Shown here: one piece after another, positions 15,780-25,517 of the stretch
How the letters are laid out: each line of letters begins with the position of its first letter
Position numbering within the stretch: the stretch's first letter is position 1
Source of the DNA: Bacteroidales bacterium
GTDB lineage: Bacteria; Bacteroidota; Bacteroidia; Bacteroidales; GWA2-32-17
DNA length: 46,762 nucleotides
NCBI GenBank assembly: GCA_026417155.1
Contig: JAOADU010000037.1
Location: forward strand, 1-46,762
Direction of reading: 5' to 3'
Made by a program: the position numbers and the translations under genes
Notes under the pieces: generated by a model
Told to the model about the DNA's origin: nothing
What the model saw: the letters and a program-made list of their open reading frames with translations, nothing else
Database searches by the model: none

Positions 15780-17473
15780 TACTCAATTAACTTTTTTTCT
15801 TGTATTTTTTGTTCTAGAAATGGAGAGCCCTTTCCTATTTTTAATGCTTCATTCCAACGCTCAAGTGCTTCATCATAACGCCCAAGTTTAAACAAAATAT
15901 CGCCATAATGCTCTATTATGATAGCGTTATTGTTTTGTAACCGATATGCCCTTTCGATATATTCCAAGGCTTTTTCGAGTTTATTTTGTTTATACAATAC
16001 CCACGCATACGTATCAAGAAAAGTTGGATTGTTCGGTTCTAATTCAACACATATAAGACTCATTCGTTCGGCTTTATCCAAACTGTCGGAACGAAGCGAT
16101 AAATAATAACTATAATTATTGAGTATTATTTTATTAGACTTATCTATTTCTAATGCTTTTTCGAGTTTACTGTCCGATTCGGCATTTTTACCCATAGCAT
16201 GCAATACTTCGCCATGCAAAGCATATACTTCTACCATAAAATCTTTATTCGATGAAGGTAGTGTTTGAATATACGATAAAGCTTCATCGGCAATTGAATA
16301 TTTTTTTAATTCATAAGCAGCTATTGCCTTAAAATAATACAAATTTGCGTTAAGTGGGAAAAGTTCAATGGCTTTTTCAGAATGAACCAATAATGAATCC
16401 CATTGTTGCAGGTCGTGTTCAATTAACAGTAGTTGTTCCCATATAATGTATTTGCTTGGATCTATTTGTATAATTTGTAATAAAACCTGATGCAATTCTT
16501 TTGTTTTGTTTTGTCGCAACAACAAATCGGCATGCAATGTTAATACTTTTGAGTTTTTGGGATAATATTCAAGCAATATTTGCAATAATCTGTCCACTTC
16601 CTGCGATAACTGATTATTTCGTTCGGCGTACCCCGACAGCGTTATCAACATCTTTAATTTTGTATCGATGTCTATTTCAGAACTTTTGAAAGCCATTTGC
16701 AAATGAAAAAACGATTTTTCTAAATCGCCTTTTATTCGATAATAATCGGCTAAAGATAAATTGACCAAACCATTTGTACTATCGAGTTGTAGCATTTTTT
16801 GATAAATTTCTTCGGCCTGATATAACTTGCGTTGTGCTATATACAACTCGGCAAGCATGCCCCAATAACGAATTTCGTTAGGATTCAATTGAATCAACTT
16901 TCGGATTTCTGATTCCGATTTATCATACTGTCGTTTGAAAGAATAAATTCGTTCTTTTTCTAAAATAATAGTTTCATCCAATCCAAATTTTTGCTCTATC
17001 TCATCAAATACTTTTAATGCTTTATGGAGTTTATTTGAATAAATATACATGTATGCTAATTCGTAAAGAAAATCAATTCGATTAGTATTTTGTTCAGAAA
17101 GTAATTGATATATTTTTATTGCTTTTTTGTATTGTTTGGTTTGTTTGTACAACACACCTAAGAGAGCTTTATACCAAATGTTTTGCGGTTCAAGTTTTGC
17201 GGCTCTTTCGGCATATTTGATGCTTGTTTCATATTGATTGATTTGCACATAATATGATGCTAGTTCGTAATAAACAACTGCACTATTGGGATTTATTTTC
17301 AAACATTTTTCGTATAAATCTTTTACAGCATCAAAATTTCCTAATATTTTTTGTCTATTGGCTTCTATTAAATTGTGAATAAATTCTGGGTTATGAAAAT
17401 TGGTTGCTCTGGGCTGTGATAATACATGCAACGTAAGAATAATAAATGTGCTATATGTAAAAAGTCTAATCAT
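15779..17473 (-). CDS. Exported TPR-repeat protein
   Basis: A 564-residue protein with a short signal peptide (cleavage near LSQPRA). The remainder is a chain of tetratricopeptide repeats of 34 residues, recognisable by A/G-8 and P-32 positions such as AVVYYELASYYVQINQYETS, LYIAQRKLYQAEEIYQKMLQ and TYAWVLYKQNKLEKALEYIE. Roughly a dozen repeats fit the length. TPR solenoids bind other proteins, so it probably acts as a periplasmic or outer-membrane scaffold for its operon partners. Both ends use TAATG junctions with the nucleotidyltransferase gene upstream and DUF4292 downstream, giving tight coupling. No enzyme motif is seen. Confidence 0.85.
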   Translation of the reverse strand: MIRLFTYSTFIILTLHVLSQPRATNFHNPEFIHNLIEANRQKILGNFDAVKDLYEKCLKINPNSAVVYYELASYYVQINQYETSIKYAERAAKLEPQNIWYKALLGVLYKQTKQYKKAIKIYQLLSEQNTNRIDFLYELAYMYIYSNKLHKALKVFDEIEQKFGLDETIILEKERIYSFKRQYDKSESEIRKLIQLNPNEIRYWGMLAELYIAQRKLYQAEEIYQKMLQLDSTNGLVNLSLADYYRIKGDLEKSFFHLQMAFKSSEIDIDTKLKMLITLSGYAERNNQLSQEVDRLLQILLEYYPKNSKVLTLHADLLLRQNKTKELHQVLLQIIQIDPSKYIIWEQLLLIEHDLQQWDSLLVHSEKAIELFPLNANLYYFKAIAAYELKKYSIADEALSYIQTLPSSNKDFMVEVYALHGEVLHAMGKNAESDSKLEKALEIDKSNKIILNNYSYYLSLRSDSLDKAERMSLICVELEPNNPTFLDTYAWVLYKQNKLEKALEYIERAYRLQNNNAIIIEHYGDILFKLGRYDEALERWNEALKIGKGSPFLEQKIQEKKLIE

Positions 17474-18477
17474 TACAGTGTTAATGTATTATAATCGCCC
17501 ACATTTAGATTTTTGAATTTTCCAAGAATATCAGAGTTATTTCCTACAATTGATTCGTTAAGCAAAAGATTTTCTATGGAAGAATAGCGTTGAATAATGC
17601 TATTTTGAACAATACAATTTTTTACTATGGTCCCTTTGCCTACGGAAACATATGGTCCTATAACTGAATTTTCTATTATTGTATCTATTCCAACAAAACA
17701 AGGTGGTATTATTACTGAATTAACAATTTTGGCTTGTGGCATTATAAGTTCATCAGGCGAACTTAATTCCAAAATCCGTTTGTTGGTTAGCAATGTGGCT
17801 TCTTTATTCCCGCAATCGAACCATTCGTCTATTGGGCTGGCTTTAAGCACGTAGCCTTTATTTTTCATGTTTTGCAGAGCATCGGTTAATTGATATTCGC
17901 CTTTTACTTTTATATCGTGTTGTATTAAATATTCCAATTCTTCTAATAAATGTTTGCCGTTCTTAAAGTAATAAATTCCTATAATTGCCAAATTGCTGAT
18001 AGGTACAGATGGTTTTTCGATAAAATCAGTGATAATCAATTGTTCTGTAACTTTTACCACACCAAATTGCGACGGATTATCAACAGTTTTTACCCAAATT
18101 ATCGAATCGGCATCGTTGATGGTAATTCTTTCCGTTTTAAATAATGTATCGGCAAATGCAACAACAACTTCTCCTTCGAGCGATGGCTTAGCACACCATA
18201 CGGCATGAGCTGTTCCTAATGGTTCGTTTTGATAATAAATACGACCATGAGTTTGTAGGCTTTCAGCTATCGACAAAAGAGAGTTTTCTACATCTTTCCC
18301 AAAATCGCCAATAATAAAAGCTATTTCATCAACAGGTTTAGCTATAACTTTAATCAAATCTTCTACAAGACGTTGTACTATGCTTTTGCCTGCAATGGGA
18401 ATTAATGGTTTAGGAATAGTAAGCGTATGAGGACGCATACGTTTGCCCATGCCTGCCATTGGAATGATAATCTTCAT
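17473..18477 (-). CDS. Sugar-phosphate nucleotidyltransferase (RmlA-like, with C-terminal beta-helix)
   Basis: A 334-residue enzyme. The N-terminus KIIIPMAGMGKRMRPHTL followed by PKPLIPIAGKS is the nucleotidyltransferase signature that binds NTP and sugar 1-phosphate. The chain continues with NEPLGTAHAVWCAK and a divalent-metal Asp in FADTLF. Residues from about 245 form hexapeptide repeats (IVNSVIIPPCFVGIDTIIEN and later), a left-handed beta-helix as in bifunctional members. It should make an NDP-sugar; whether dTDP-, UDP- or ADP-glucose cannot be decided by eye. It lies 11 bp after dut and overlaps the TPR gene (TAATG). The position suggests supply of an activated sugar for the envelope. 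Confidence 0.85.
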   Translation of the reverse strand: MKIIIPMAGMGKRMRPHTLTIPKPLIPIAGKSIVQRLVEDLIKVIAKPVDEIAFIIGDFGKDVENSLLSIAESLQTHGRIYYQNEPLGTAHAVWCAKPSLEGEVVVAFADTLFKTERITINDADSIIWVKTVDNPSQFGVVKVTEQLIITDFIEKPSVPISNLAIIGIYYFKNGKHLLEELEYLIQHDIKVKGEYQLTDALQNMKNKGYVLKASPIDEWFDCGNKEATLLTNKRILELSSPDELIMPQAKIVNSVIIPPCFVGIDTIIENSVIGPYVSVGKGTIVKNCIVQNSIIQRYSSIENLLLNESIVGNNSDILGKFKNLNVGDYNTLTL

Positions 18478-18488
18478 ACATCAATTTT

Positions 18489-18923
18489 TTAATGTTTGCC
18501 AGTATGTCCAAAACCGCCAGCACCTCTTTCCGTTTCTTGAAGTATTTCAACATTTTCCCAGCGAATGATTTCGTGTTTTGATATAATCATTTGACAAATG
18601 CGATCGCCATCGTTAATGACAAAATCTTCGTTCGATAAATTGATTAAAATTACCCCAATTTCACCTCTATAGTCGGCATCTATGGTTCCCGGTGTATTTA
18701 AAACTGTAATTCCTTTCTTTAAAGCTAAGCCGCTACGGGGACGAATTTGTGCTTCATAACCTTGTGGCAATTCAATATACAAACCAGTAGGAATAAGAGC
18801 CCTCTCTAAAGGTTTTAATATAACAGGTTTATCTAAATTTGCACGAATATCCATTCCTGCCGATAACGAAGTGCTATATTCAGGATTAGGATGTTTCGAC
18901 TTATTGACAATTCGCACAATCAT
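18489..18923 (-). CDS. dut: Deoxyuridine 5'-triphosphate nucleotidohydrolase (dUTPase)
   Basis: I start at the ATG at 18923 ([11 protein letters not shown]), giving 144 residues, the usual dUTPase length; the track start at 18962 adds 13 residues not seen in the family. All five trimeric dUTPase motifs are present in order: [36 protein letters not shown] with the catalytic Asp and the uracil-gating Tyr, GDRICQMII, and the C-terminal [12 protein letters not shown] that closes over the triphosphate. It hydrolyses dUTP to dUMP and pyrophosphate, keeping uracil out of DNA. It is the first gene of the operon that ends with envC-like. Confidence 0.95.
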   Translation of the reverse strand: MIVRIVNKSKHPNPEYSTSLSAGMDIRANLDKPVILKPLERALIPTGLYIELPQGYEAQIRPRSGLALKKGITVLNTPGTIDADYRGEIGVILINLSNEDFVINDGDRICQMIISKHEIIRWENVEILQETERGAGGFGHTGKH

Positions 18924-19073
18924 GATTTTTATTTTTTTGACAGCGAAGTTAATGATTTTCACATAAAGAAACTAATTTATGAGATCTTGGCAACATGAAA
19001 ATCACTTTTCTATTGTATTTTTCTTTAAAAGTAAATAACAAAGTTGTTTGCTATTAATTTTATACTAACACCA

Positions 19074-19160
19074 CAAACTGTTTATTTTTCAAAGTAATCT
19101 GAAAAGCTGATCATTAAATTATAAGTCCCGCTCAACATCAAAGTGATTCATAACAGTTTG
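19074..19160. repeat. Spaced inverted repeat between dut and the A2M gene
   Basis: CAAACTGTT (19074-19082) and its reverse complement AACAGTTTG (19152-19160) flank 69 bp. Inside, TTTTCA and TGAAAA form a second short pair. The region lies between the 3' end of the A2M gene and the 5' end of dut, so it could be a transcript-end structure or a leader element. No T-run follows the outer arms, so it is not a standard terminator. Confidence 0.3.
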
Positions 19161-19188
19161 CCTATCAATGACAATATTCTTTAAAACT

Positions 19189-22100
19189 TTATCTTACCAC
19201 AATTGTCATACCTCGTGCGTGGGCATTGAATTCGGGTGCGTACATACATTGAATAGTTGCTATGCCTGTCGAAAATGTTCCTTTTTGCGAAACTCTGAGC
19301 GAATATTCCATAACATATTTTCCACGATTCATGCGATCTATGAAAATATTGTACGAAGCATCTTTTACTTCGCCATAATAACCTAAGCCATCTTTATAAA
19401 AATAGCCCGAAAGCACTTGCATAGGTTCGAACGACGAAGGACGCATGTCTTTAATATGAACAAATTCTAAATTTCTATCGCATTCTACTACCAAACGAAC
19501 AACAACCACATCACCAGTTTTGAGCAATGCGTTTTCGGAAATAGGCACTAAACGTTTCCCCGACGAAGTCATAGTTTCGAGGTAATATTCGCGTTTTATA
19601 GACATGTATTTACTGTCGTACTGGCTAATTTTATCTAAATTCTCGAAGTATTGCCAGTGAATAGCTCCCCACGATAAATCTTTTCCTTTATTTTTTATTT
19701 CAATTTTACTATGTTTTGGCTGGATCTCGTTTGCCGATATTGTGTTTTTTATGTAACCTGTAGCATATTCTATATTTTGGGTTGATATTTGCAACGGTTT
19801 ATCGCCCCATGTTATCTCTGCGTCGAAATTCGTATTTAGTTCTCTATTGCCAAAGAAAAGCAAAGCATAAATAGCATCGGCAGTTGCAATGGTAGTCTTC
19901 CAGTTTTGAGTTTGCTTTTGTAATAAAAGCCAAAGTTTTAATTCGTTAATCGTTGATACCTCGTACATAATTTCGTTAAATGCTTCCATTAACAGCGATT
20001 GTGCTTCAATAGGTGCTTCTGTCCATAATAATCCTCGACTTATGGTTTTCCAATACATCCCTTGTTCTTCGTTTACTACACAACGTTCTTTAAGCGATTT
20101 AACAATTTCTTTTGCCTTTTCTGTTTCATTGTTTCGATGAAGTACCAATGAGAGCATTCCTTGTATGTATTCATTGTATTCTGTCCAATTCTTTTTAGCT
20201 TGATTGTAGAAAAATAAATATGCTTCCGATTTTAAAAAGTTTTTGTGTTTATTTAAGTAAAAACTTCTTGCATACAAGTAATGCACTTGAAAGCTACTTG
20301 GTACATATTTTTGTTTATCTTCATTATTTCGTAAAATATCTTGATAATCTTTTAGTATTTGTTGATCTAAATATGCAATTGCTTTATCCATAGCCGAAGA
20401 AAGTTTTGTATCTATGTCGTAAGCCTTTTCTAACCTGCCATTCCGCGATACAATATATTGTGTAATATAGCGATTTTCGGGCATCCCTGCAAACCAACCC
20501 CATGCACCATTCGGATACTGATTTTTGATAAGTTTTGAAGCAGCTTCGTTGAGTTCTTTTTCTATGCGTTTCTCATCAAAATACTTTGCAACATTGCGTC
20601 GTTGTTCGGTTTCTGTTAAGCTTTCTTCTACCCAAGGGGTTTCGGTTATAGTTGCTTGTTTGAGTTCTTCGTTCTTCGATAATGGCGAAATCAACGTATT
20701 ATGCAAAGTGTCGGTTTGCCATTTTCCGAATATTTGTTTAAAATTAGGAATTGAACTAACGATATATTTCGATAAGACGTTGGAATAATAACGATTAAAC
20801 AATTGTTCGTTGCATTCGTATGGATACGAACGTAAATAAGGAATAGCCATTACAGCATACCAAATAGGATTAGCCGTATATTCGAGCTTTAGTGATTGAT
20901 GCGTAAGGGTTGTGCTTTTTATTATTTCGTTCATTCGATTAAAGTTTATTTGCTTGGATTGGTTTCCTCGTATATAAAATGGAAGCGACTCTGTAACGAG
21001 CATGCGATTGGGCAAAACAGGCAACATAACCTCTTCGCCATCACTAAATAACTTAGTTTCGGCAATACAAGTTACTTTAACTAAGGAAAGATTTTGAGGC
21101 ACTTTGTATTCGAACGATACGACCTGACTTTGATTAGGTTTTATTGAAATAGTAGTGCTTTTCGAAAATTTGTTATTAGCAGAGCCGTTTATAGCATCTT
21201 CTATTATTAAGGTCACTATGGGCTTTTGATCACTATTTGATATATTATCAACTTTAACAAAGAGAACCATATTATCGCCTTCGCGGAAAAATCTGGGCAA
21301 TTGAGGTGTTATCATCAACTCTTTCTGTGTTATACATTCCTGTTGTAATATGCCGTATTTAAGGTCTTTTGTATGTGCAAATGCCATAAATTTCCATGTA
21401 GTAAGAGCTTCGGGGCTATTAAACGAAAATTCCACTTCACCACGTTCGTTGGTTGTTAAATTGGGAAAGAAAAATGCTGTTTCTTTTAAATTAGTTCGAA
21501 TCGCAGGTTTTTCGCTTTTTGTTTCTGAGTCTTTATTTTCCAAATTTTTATCAGCTAAAGCTGTTGTTTTTTCTTCTACTACACCGGGAGTGGGAGGTGA
21601 AGCTTCGGCAGCCATAACAATTCCATTTGTAGATTCATTTCGGGCATTGGCAGTCTTTTTTCCCATTCCATTGCGATACCGATAGCCCCCATAATAATGA
21701 AACCCAAATAAGTTGAGCTTTGGATATATTATATTCGTGATTTTTATCGTGGAAGGTTCTCGGTTTGTATAACAATTACTATTTTTAAAGTGAAACATTT
21801 CGTGTGTAAAATATAAATTATTGTAATACCACGGAAATGGTGAAAATGACCAGTTATGCTGAATAAATGCATCGAGCGATTTATCATACATAGTTGCCAG
21901 TAGTTCTGCTGTTACTTTCTCGCCTTTAATTCCCGTAATACGCAACTTCCATGTTTCTTTTTGTCCTGGAGTAATTTTCGACCTAAAATTTTCTGTTTTA
22001 ATTGACAATTCTTTATTATCGTAAGGAACTTGTATGATTATATCTTTTTGATAATGACGATTATTTTTGATTAATAAGAAATTCAGAATAAGATTGCCTC

Positions 22101-25100
22101 TATGCGATTCTGTTATTGGTATTTCTATAACATTAACTTTTTGTTGTTGAGCACGCATCCATTGATAATTTATTGGGTTATTAAAATAGCTTGTATTCAT
22201 CAGAATAAATGCATCGTGAAAGGCACTTCCAATAATAATCTTCGCTTTTTCTCCGGGTATATAAGTTGTTTTTTCAGTAACAACAAAAAGTGCATCGTTC
22301 GAAGGCAAGGTTGAGTTTTGTTCGAAAGAATATAAGATAAAGAATTGTTTGTATTTAACTTCTTTGCCTTTGCTATCGTTAGATATAATTTCGAGCATAT
22401 AATTTCCGGGCAATAGCGTTTGTGCTATGGGTAAGTTTATAGCAGTATCCTTGGGTATTTCGAACGACGATGTGTATAATTTTTGTAAAGGTTTGAGTGT
22501 TTCTATGCTTTTAAATTCATTAAAAACATTTCCGGGATATATTTTATTCCACTCTGTTTCGGAATATAAGGTTGTATCGGGGCGTGTCCACAACCTATTT
22601 CGCAAAGGTGTTTTGTTGTCTTCGAGACGGTAAAGGTTAATTGTTCCTTTTGAAGCAATTTTTTTACCATTTGCATTTTCGGCAGTTATGGTAATCGATT
22701 TAAGTTCATTCGATGTAATAATATCCGATAATGAGGTTCTGAAAAATAGTCCTACTGCTCCAACCGAAATTATACATTGTGCCGACTGGGTTTCTTGATT
22801 TATATCGGTAGCATCCATTTCTACTTTATACTGATAAAAAGTAGATTCGTTAATAGGGTATTTATTATCGGGAATTGCCTTAAACCGAATAACAGCCTTT
22901 CCTTGTTCGTCCGTTGAAACCATTCCTTGAGCAATTTCTACGATAGGCATATTTCTATAAAAATAATGATAGTATCCTCGCCATTGGGGTATTCGGGTAA
23001 CACGATATTTTACAGGAATCTGTTGTAAAGCTACGCCTGCATAACTTTTTACGGATACTTGCACCGAAACAGAATCGTTTAAAAAATATTCGGTTCCGGT
23101 AGCTTCTGCCTCAACAAAAAATTTTGGACGCTTGTATTCTTCTACTCTAAAACTACAGGAACCATGTGGTGTTTGTATGCTAAATGTACCATTTAACAAA
23201 CCTTCGGGAATAATGAACGAACCATGAAAAGTGCCAAATTCATTAGATGTTTTAAGTTGTTCTTCAACAATTTGATAATTTGCGTCGCGTAATGTTACAT
23301 TTAAAGGAATTTGAGGTGCAATATTTTTATCTTCATTTTTTACTTCTAAAACTATGCCTTTGTAATAAACAGTTTGTCCGGGTCTGTATATGGCACGATC
23401 GGTAAATAATATTACGGAATAGTATTGAGAATTTGATTTTGAGTAATAAGGACTAAGATAATAATATTGATCTGAGAGCAAAGTTTCTTCAGTTGTTTTT
23501 ATTTCGAGATAAACATTACCGTAGCTTTTTTTTCTATATGGATGATTGGGTTCTAAAATATTGGCCATACCCAGTTGATTCGTCTGATATGTTTGACCTT
23601 TGATAAAGTTATGTTTTCGCTGACCATATTCGAGCCAATATTCCGTAATGGTTGCATTGATTATTGGGCTTCCCTCGTTGCGTTTGGTAAGTATTATTGT
23701 ATAAGACCCATCTTCGTTTCTTGTTGAAGTTACGGCAATATTGGTAACATAAAGTTTTTGAAAGCATCGAATAGCTTTTTTGTCTAAAAAATCATTGCTT
23801 GTTGAGCAAAAAATGATGTAAAAACCTTTAGGAATCCCATTATAAATAGCCTCTATGCTGTGAGTTAAATAATCGGTTGTTTTGGGGAAAGTAATAGTTT
23901 TTTCCTGAACTAAGATGGAATTATTGTATAACTGTTTTAGCAATTCGTGATCGTAGTAATTAAGCGATAAGTCGTCGAAAACTTTTTGATCTATGGATCT
24001 AATTTGCGTATAAACTTTTTCGATATTGGTATATGTATATTTAACCGCAAAAGGTTCGTTTGGAATCGCTGCATCTTCTATTTCAAAATATACAGATGGA
24101 GTTAGGCAGTCTTGAATAAAAGCTTTTAAATGTGGGGTATGAAATGCTGTTGGAAAGTTTTGAATAGCTTGTTGTGCAAGTTCTATCGCTTTGCTTTTAT
24201 AATAACGATAATTATACGTGGTAGAATCGTCGAATTGATATTTTTCTGACAAAGACAACATTAATGTTGATAATTGCAAAACAATAGCATTCGAAAATGG
24301 GTGTAGTTTATATTGCTCATGCAGATTTTTAAGGGCTCTTAAATAATAAAATTCTTTATTGGCTAATGTGCTGTTTCGATAAACAAATTCAAGTCGTTTT
24401 AAATTAGCATCGATCAATGCTTCGGGTTGTGCATACGTCTGATGAAACGCAAGTAAATCTTGTAATATTTTAATGCCATAATATTGAAGCGAAAAACTAT
24501 CGGTTGTAGTAGGTTTTAGCTTGATGAATGTTGCTATGTCTGAAAAATACAAACTATCGTTTAGTTCAAAAGTATCTGCGGGTTTTGATAATGTAATTTC
24601 TTTGCTTGAAAAAAAATCTATCGCACGAAAAGCAATAAAATCATATAATGTTGGACGAAATTTGGTAGCAAATTCCGTATTATAATCGAGCATAATGTAT
24701 TTATATTCTTCGATTGATGCTTTTTTTAATTCGTCAGCTGGCTCTAATGCTTTCAAATGGTGTTTTATAATAACATCAGCTAAGTGTTCTAAACTCCATG
24801 ATCGGATATCGTCTCCTTCATCGGGCGAATATGTTCGTGTATAAAAACGATAACGGTTGGCAAGATAATATTGCCAATAAAGTTCTGCGCTTAAAGTGTG
24901 ATACAACGAAGAGTATGGAAAAGACGCATTATTAGCTTCTTTGCTTATTTCAGAAAGCAACGTTTCAAAAGCATCTTCTTCTATTACGTTGCGATATTTA
25001 ATTTTGTAGATATATGATTTTACAACTATATTCGGAATGTTATCGGTTTTAGCTTGCTGATGAATTTGGTTAACAATTTCTAATGCCGATTTTATGAGGC

Positions 25101-25221
25101 CTTTTTTTTCAAGACTATCAACCTTTTGCCACATTTTCGAATATGGATATGGGCGATTATTTTGGCTCATCATTGAAAAATAACCAAATATTAACACAAA
25201 AAACAATACTACTGATCTCAT
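19189..25221 (-). CDS. Alpha-2-macroglobulin family protein with thioester motif
   Basis: A 2010-residue exported protein with an N-terminal signal peptide (cleavage near MMSQN) and no lipobox. After a helical N-terminal region of about 400 residues come beta-sandwich MG domains. MG2 shows YRPGQTVYYKG near residue 615. A low-complexity Ala/Glu/Lys/Ser-rich stretch (about 1185-1240) lies where the protease bait region is expected. The A2M domain (LKETAFFFPNLTTNERG, near 1242) and the thioester domain (YECNEQLFNRYY, Cys1470 in the CxEQ motif) follow. Such proteins are thought to trap proteases at the cell surface. The classic neighbour pbpC is absent; dut and Fe-ADH flank it. This is the second-largest gene of the window. 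Confidence 0.9.
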   Translation of the reverse strand: MRSVVLFFVLIFGYFSMMSQNNRPYPYSKMWQKVDSLEKKGLIKSALEIVNQIHQQAKTDNIPNIVVKSYIYKIKYRNVIEEDAFETLLSEISKEANNASFPYSSLYHTLSAELYWQYYLANRYRFYTRTYSPDEGDDIRSWSLEHLADVIIKHHLKALEPADELKKASIEEYKYIMLDYNTEFATKFRPTLYDFIAFRAIDFFSSKEITLSKPADTFELNDSLYFSDIATFIKLKPTTTDSFSLQYYGIKILQDLLAFHQTYAQPEALIDANLKRLEFVYRNSTLANKEFYYLRALKNLHEQYKLHPFSNAIVLQLSTLMLSLSEKYQFDDSTTYNYRYYKSKAIELAQQAIQNFPTAFHTPHLKAFIQDCLTPSVYFEIEDAAIPNEPFAVKYTYTNIEKVYTQIRSIDQKVFDDLSLNYYDHELLKQLYNNSILVQEKTITFPKTTDYLTHSIEAIYNGIPKGFYIIFCSTSNDFLDKKAIRCFQKLYVTNIAVTSTRNEDGSYTIILTKRNEGSPIINATITEYWLEYGQRKHNFIKGQTYQTNQLGMANILEPNHPYRKKSYGNVYLEIKTTEETLLSDQYYYLSPYYSKSNSQYYSVILFTDRAIYRPGQTVYYKGIVLEVKNEDKNIAPQIPLNVTLRDANYQIVEEQLKTSNEFGTFHGSFIIPEGLLNGTFSIQTPHGSCSFRVEEYKRPKFFVEAEATGTEYFLNDSVSVQVSVKSYAGVALQQIPVKYRVTRIPQWRGYYHYFYRNMPIVEIAQGMVSTDEQGKAVIRFKAIPDNKYPINESTFYQYKVEMDATDINQETQSAQCIISVGAVGLFFRTSLSDIITSNELKSITITAENANGKKIASKGTINLYRLEDNKTPLRNRLWTRPDTTLYSETEWNKIYPGNVFNEFKSIETLKPLQKLYTSSFEIPKDTAINLPIAQTLLPGNYMLEIISNDSKGKEVKYKQFFILYSFEQNSTLPSNDALFVVTEKTTYIPGEKAKIIIGSAFHDAFILMNTSYFNNPINYQWMRAQQQKVNVIEIPITESHRGNLILNFLLIKNNRHYQKDIIIQVPYDNKELSIKTENFRSKITPGQKETWKLRITGIKGEKVTAELLATMYDKSLDAFIQHNWSFSPFPWYYNNLYFTHEMFHFKNSNCYTNREPSTIKITNIIYPKLNLFGFHYYGGYRYRNGMGKKTANARNESTNGIVMAAEASPPTPGVVEEKTTALADKNLENKDSETKSEKPAIRTNLKETAFFFPNLTTNERGEVEFSFNSPEALTTWKFMAFAHTKDLKYGILQQECITQKELMITPQLPRFFREGDNMVLFVKVDNISNSDQKPIVTLIIEDAINGSANNKFSKSTTISIKPNQSQVVSFEYKVPQNLSLVKVTCIAETKLFSDGEEVMLPVLPNRMLVTESLPFYIRGNQSKQINFNRMNEIIKSTTLTHQSLKLEYTANPIWYAVMAIPYLRSYPYECNEQLFNRYYSNVLSKYIVSSIPNFKQIFGKWQTDTLHNTLISPLSKNEELKQATITETPWVEESLTETEQRRNVAKYFDEKRIEKELNEAASKLIKNQYPNGAWGWFAGMPENRYITQYIVSRNGRLEKAYDIDTKLSSAMDKAIAYLDQQILKDYQDILRNNEDKQKYVPSSFQVHYLYARSFYLNKHKNFLKSEAYLFFYNQAKKNWTEYNEYIQGMLSLVLHRNNETEKAKEIVKSLKERCVVNEEQGMYWKTISRGLLWTEAPIEAQSLLMEAFNEIMYEVSTINELKLWLLLQKQTQNWKTTIATADAIYALLFFGNRELNTNFDAEITWGDKPLQISTQNIEYATGYIKNTISANEIQPKHSKIEIKNKGKDLSWGAIHWQYFENLDKISQYDSKYMSIKREYYLETMTSSGKRLVPISENALLKTGDVVVVRLVVECDRNLEFVHIKDMRPSSFEPMQVLSGYFYKDGLGYYGEVKDASYNIFIDRMNRGKYVMEYSLRVSQKGTFSTGIATIQCMYAPEFNAHARGMTIVVR

Positions 25222-25517
25222 GAGGGCTAATTTTTAAAAAACATTGCAATTTAACATAAATTATGCCAGAATGCTTAAAATTAATAATAAATTTAGGTTT
25301 AAGGTTACAATTCTTTTCAGTTTCGTTTCAAATGGTTTGTGTTGGATTTTTTTTTGCATTGTTTGTATTGAGCATATAATTGCAAAGATTTTTTGATATG
25401 CTGTTAATAAGATAAAATATCTCCATGATTTTTTATGGAACCACATTTCACAAAGATAAACGCTTCGAAAATCATTGCATTAATCAATGCACAACTATAA
25501 CTATCAAATGAGGTTAA
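25222..25517. other. Intergenic region upstream of the A2M gene
   Basis: About 296 bp of very AT-rich sequence between the A2M start and the Fe-ADH stop. It should contain the A2M promoter, but I see no convincing TTTG/TAnnTTTG pair; a TAAATTGC close to the start is only a partial match. The 61-codon minus-strand ORF at 25261-25446 resembles nothing and is probably chance. A short inverted repeat TGCATT/AATGCA lies at 25476-25491 without a T-run. Confidence 0.5.

Noticed and set aside
25261-25446. 61-aa minus-strand ORF in the intergenic region
   Set aside because: Low-complexity composition, no signal or motif, and no plausible start context.
25476-25491. TGCATT/AATGCA hairpin downstream of Fe-ADH
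   Set aside because: Stem is short and AT-rich and no T-run follows; expected by chance in such sequence.
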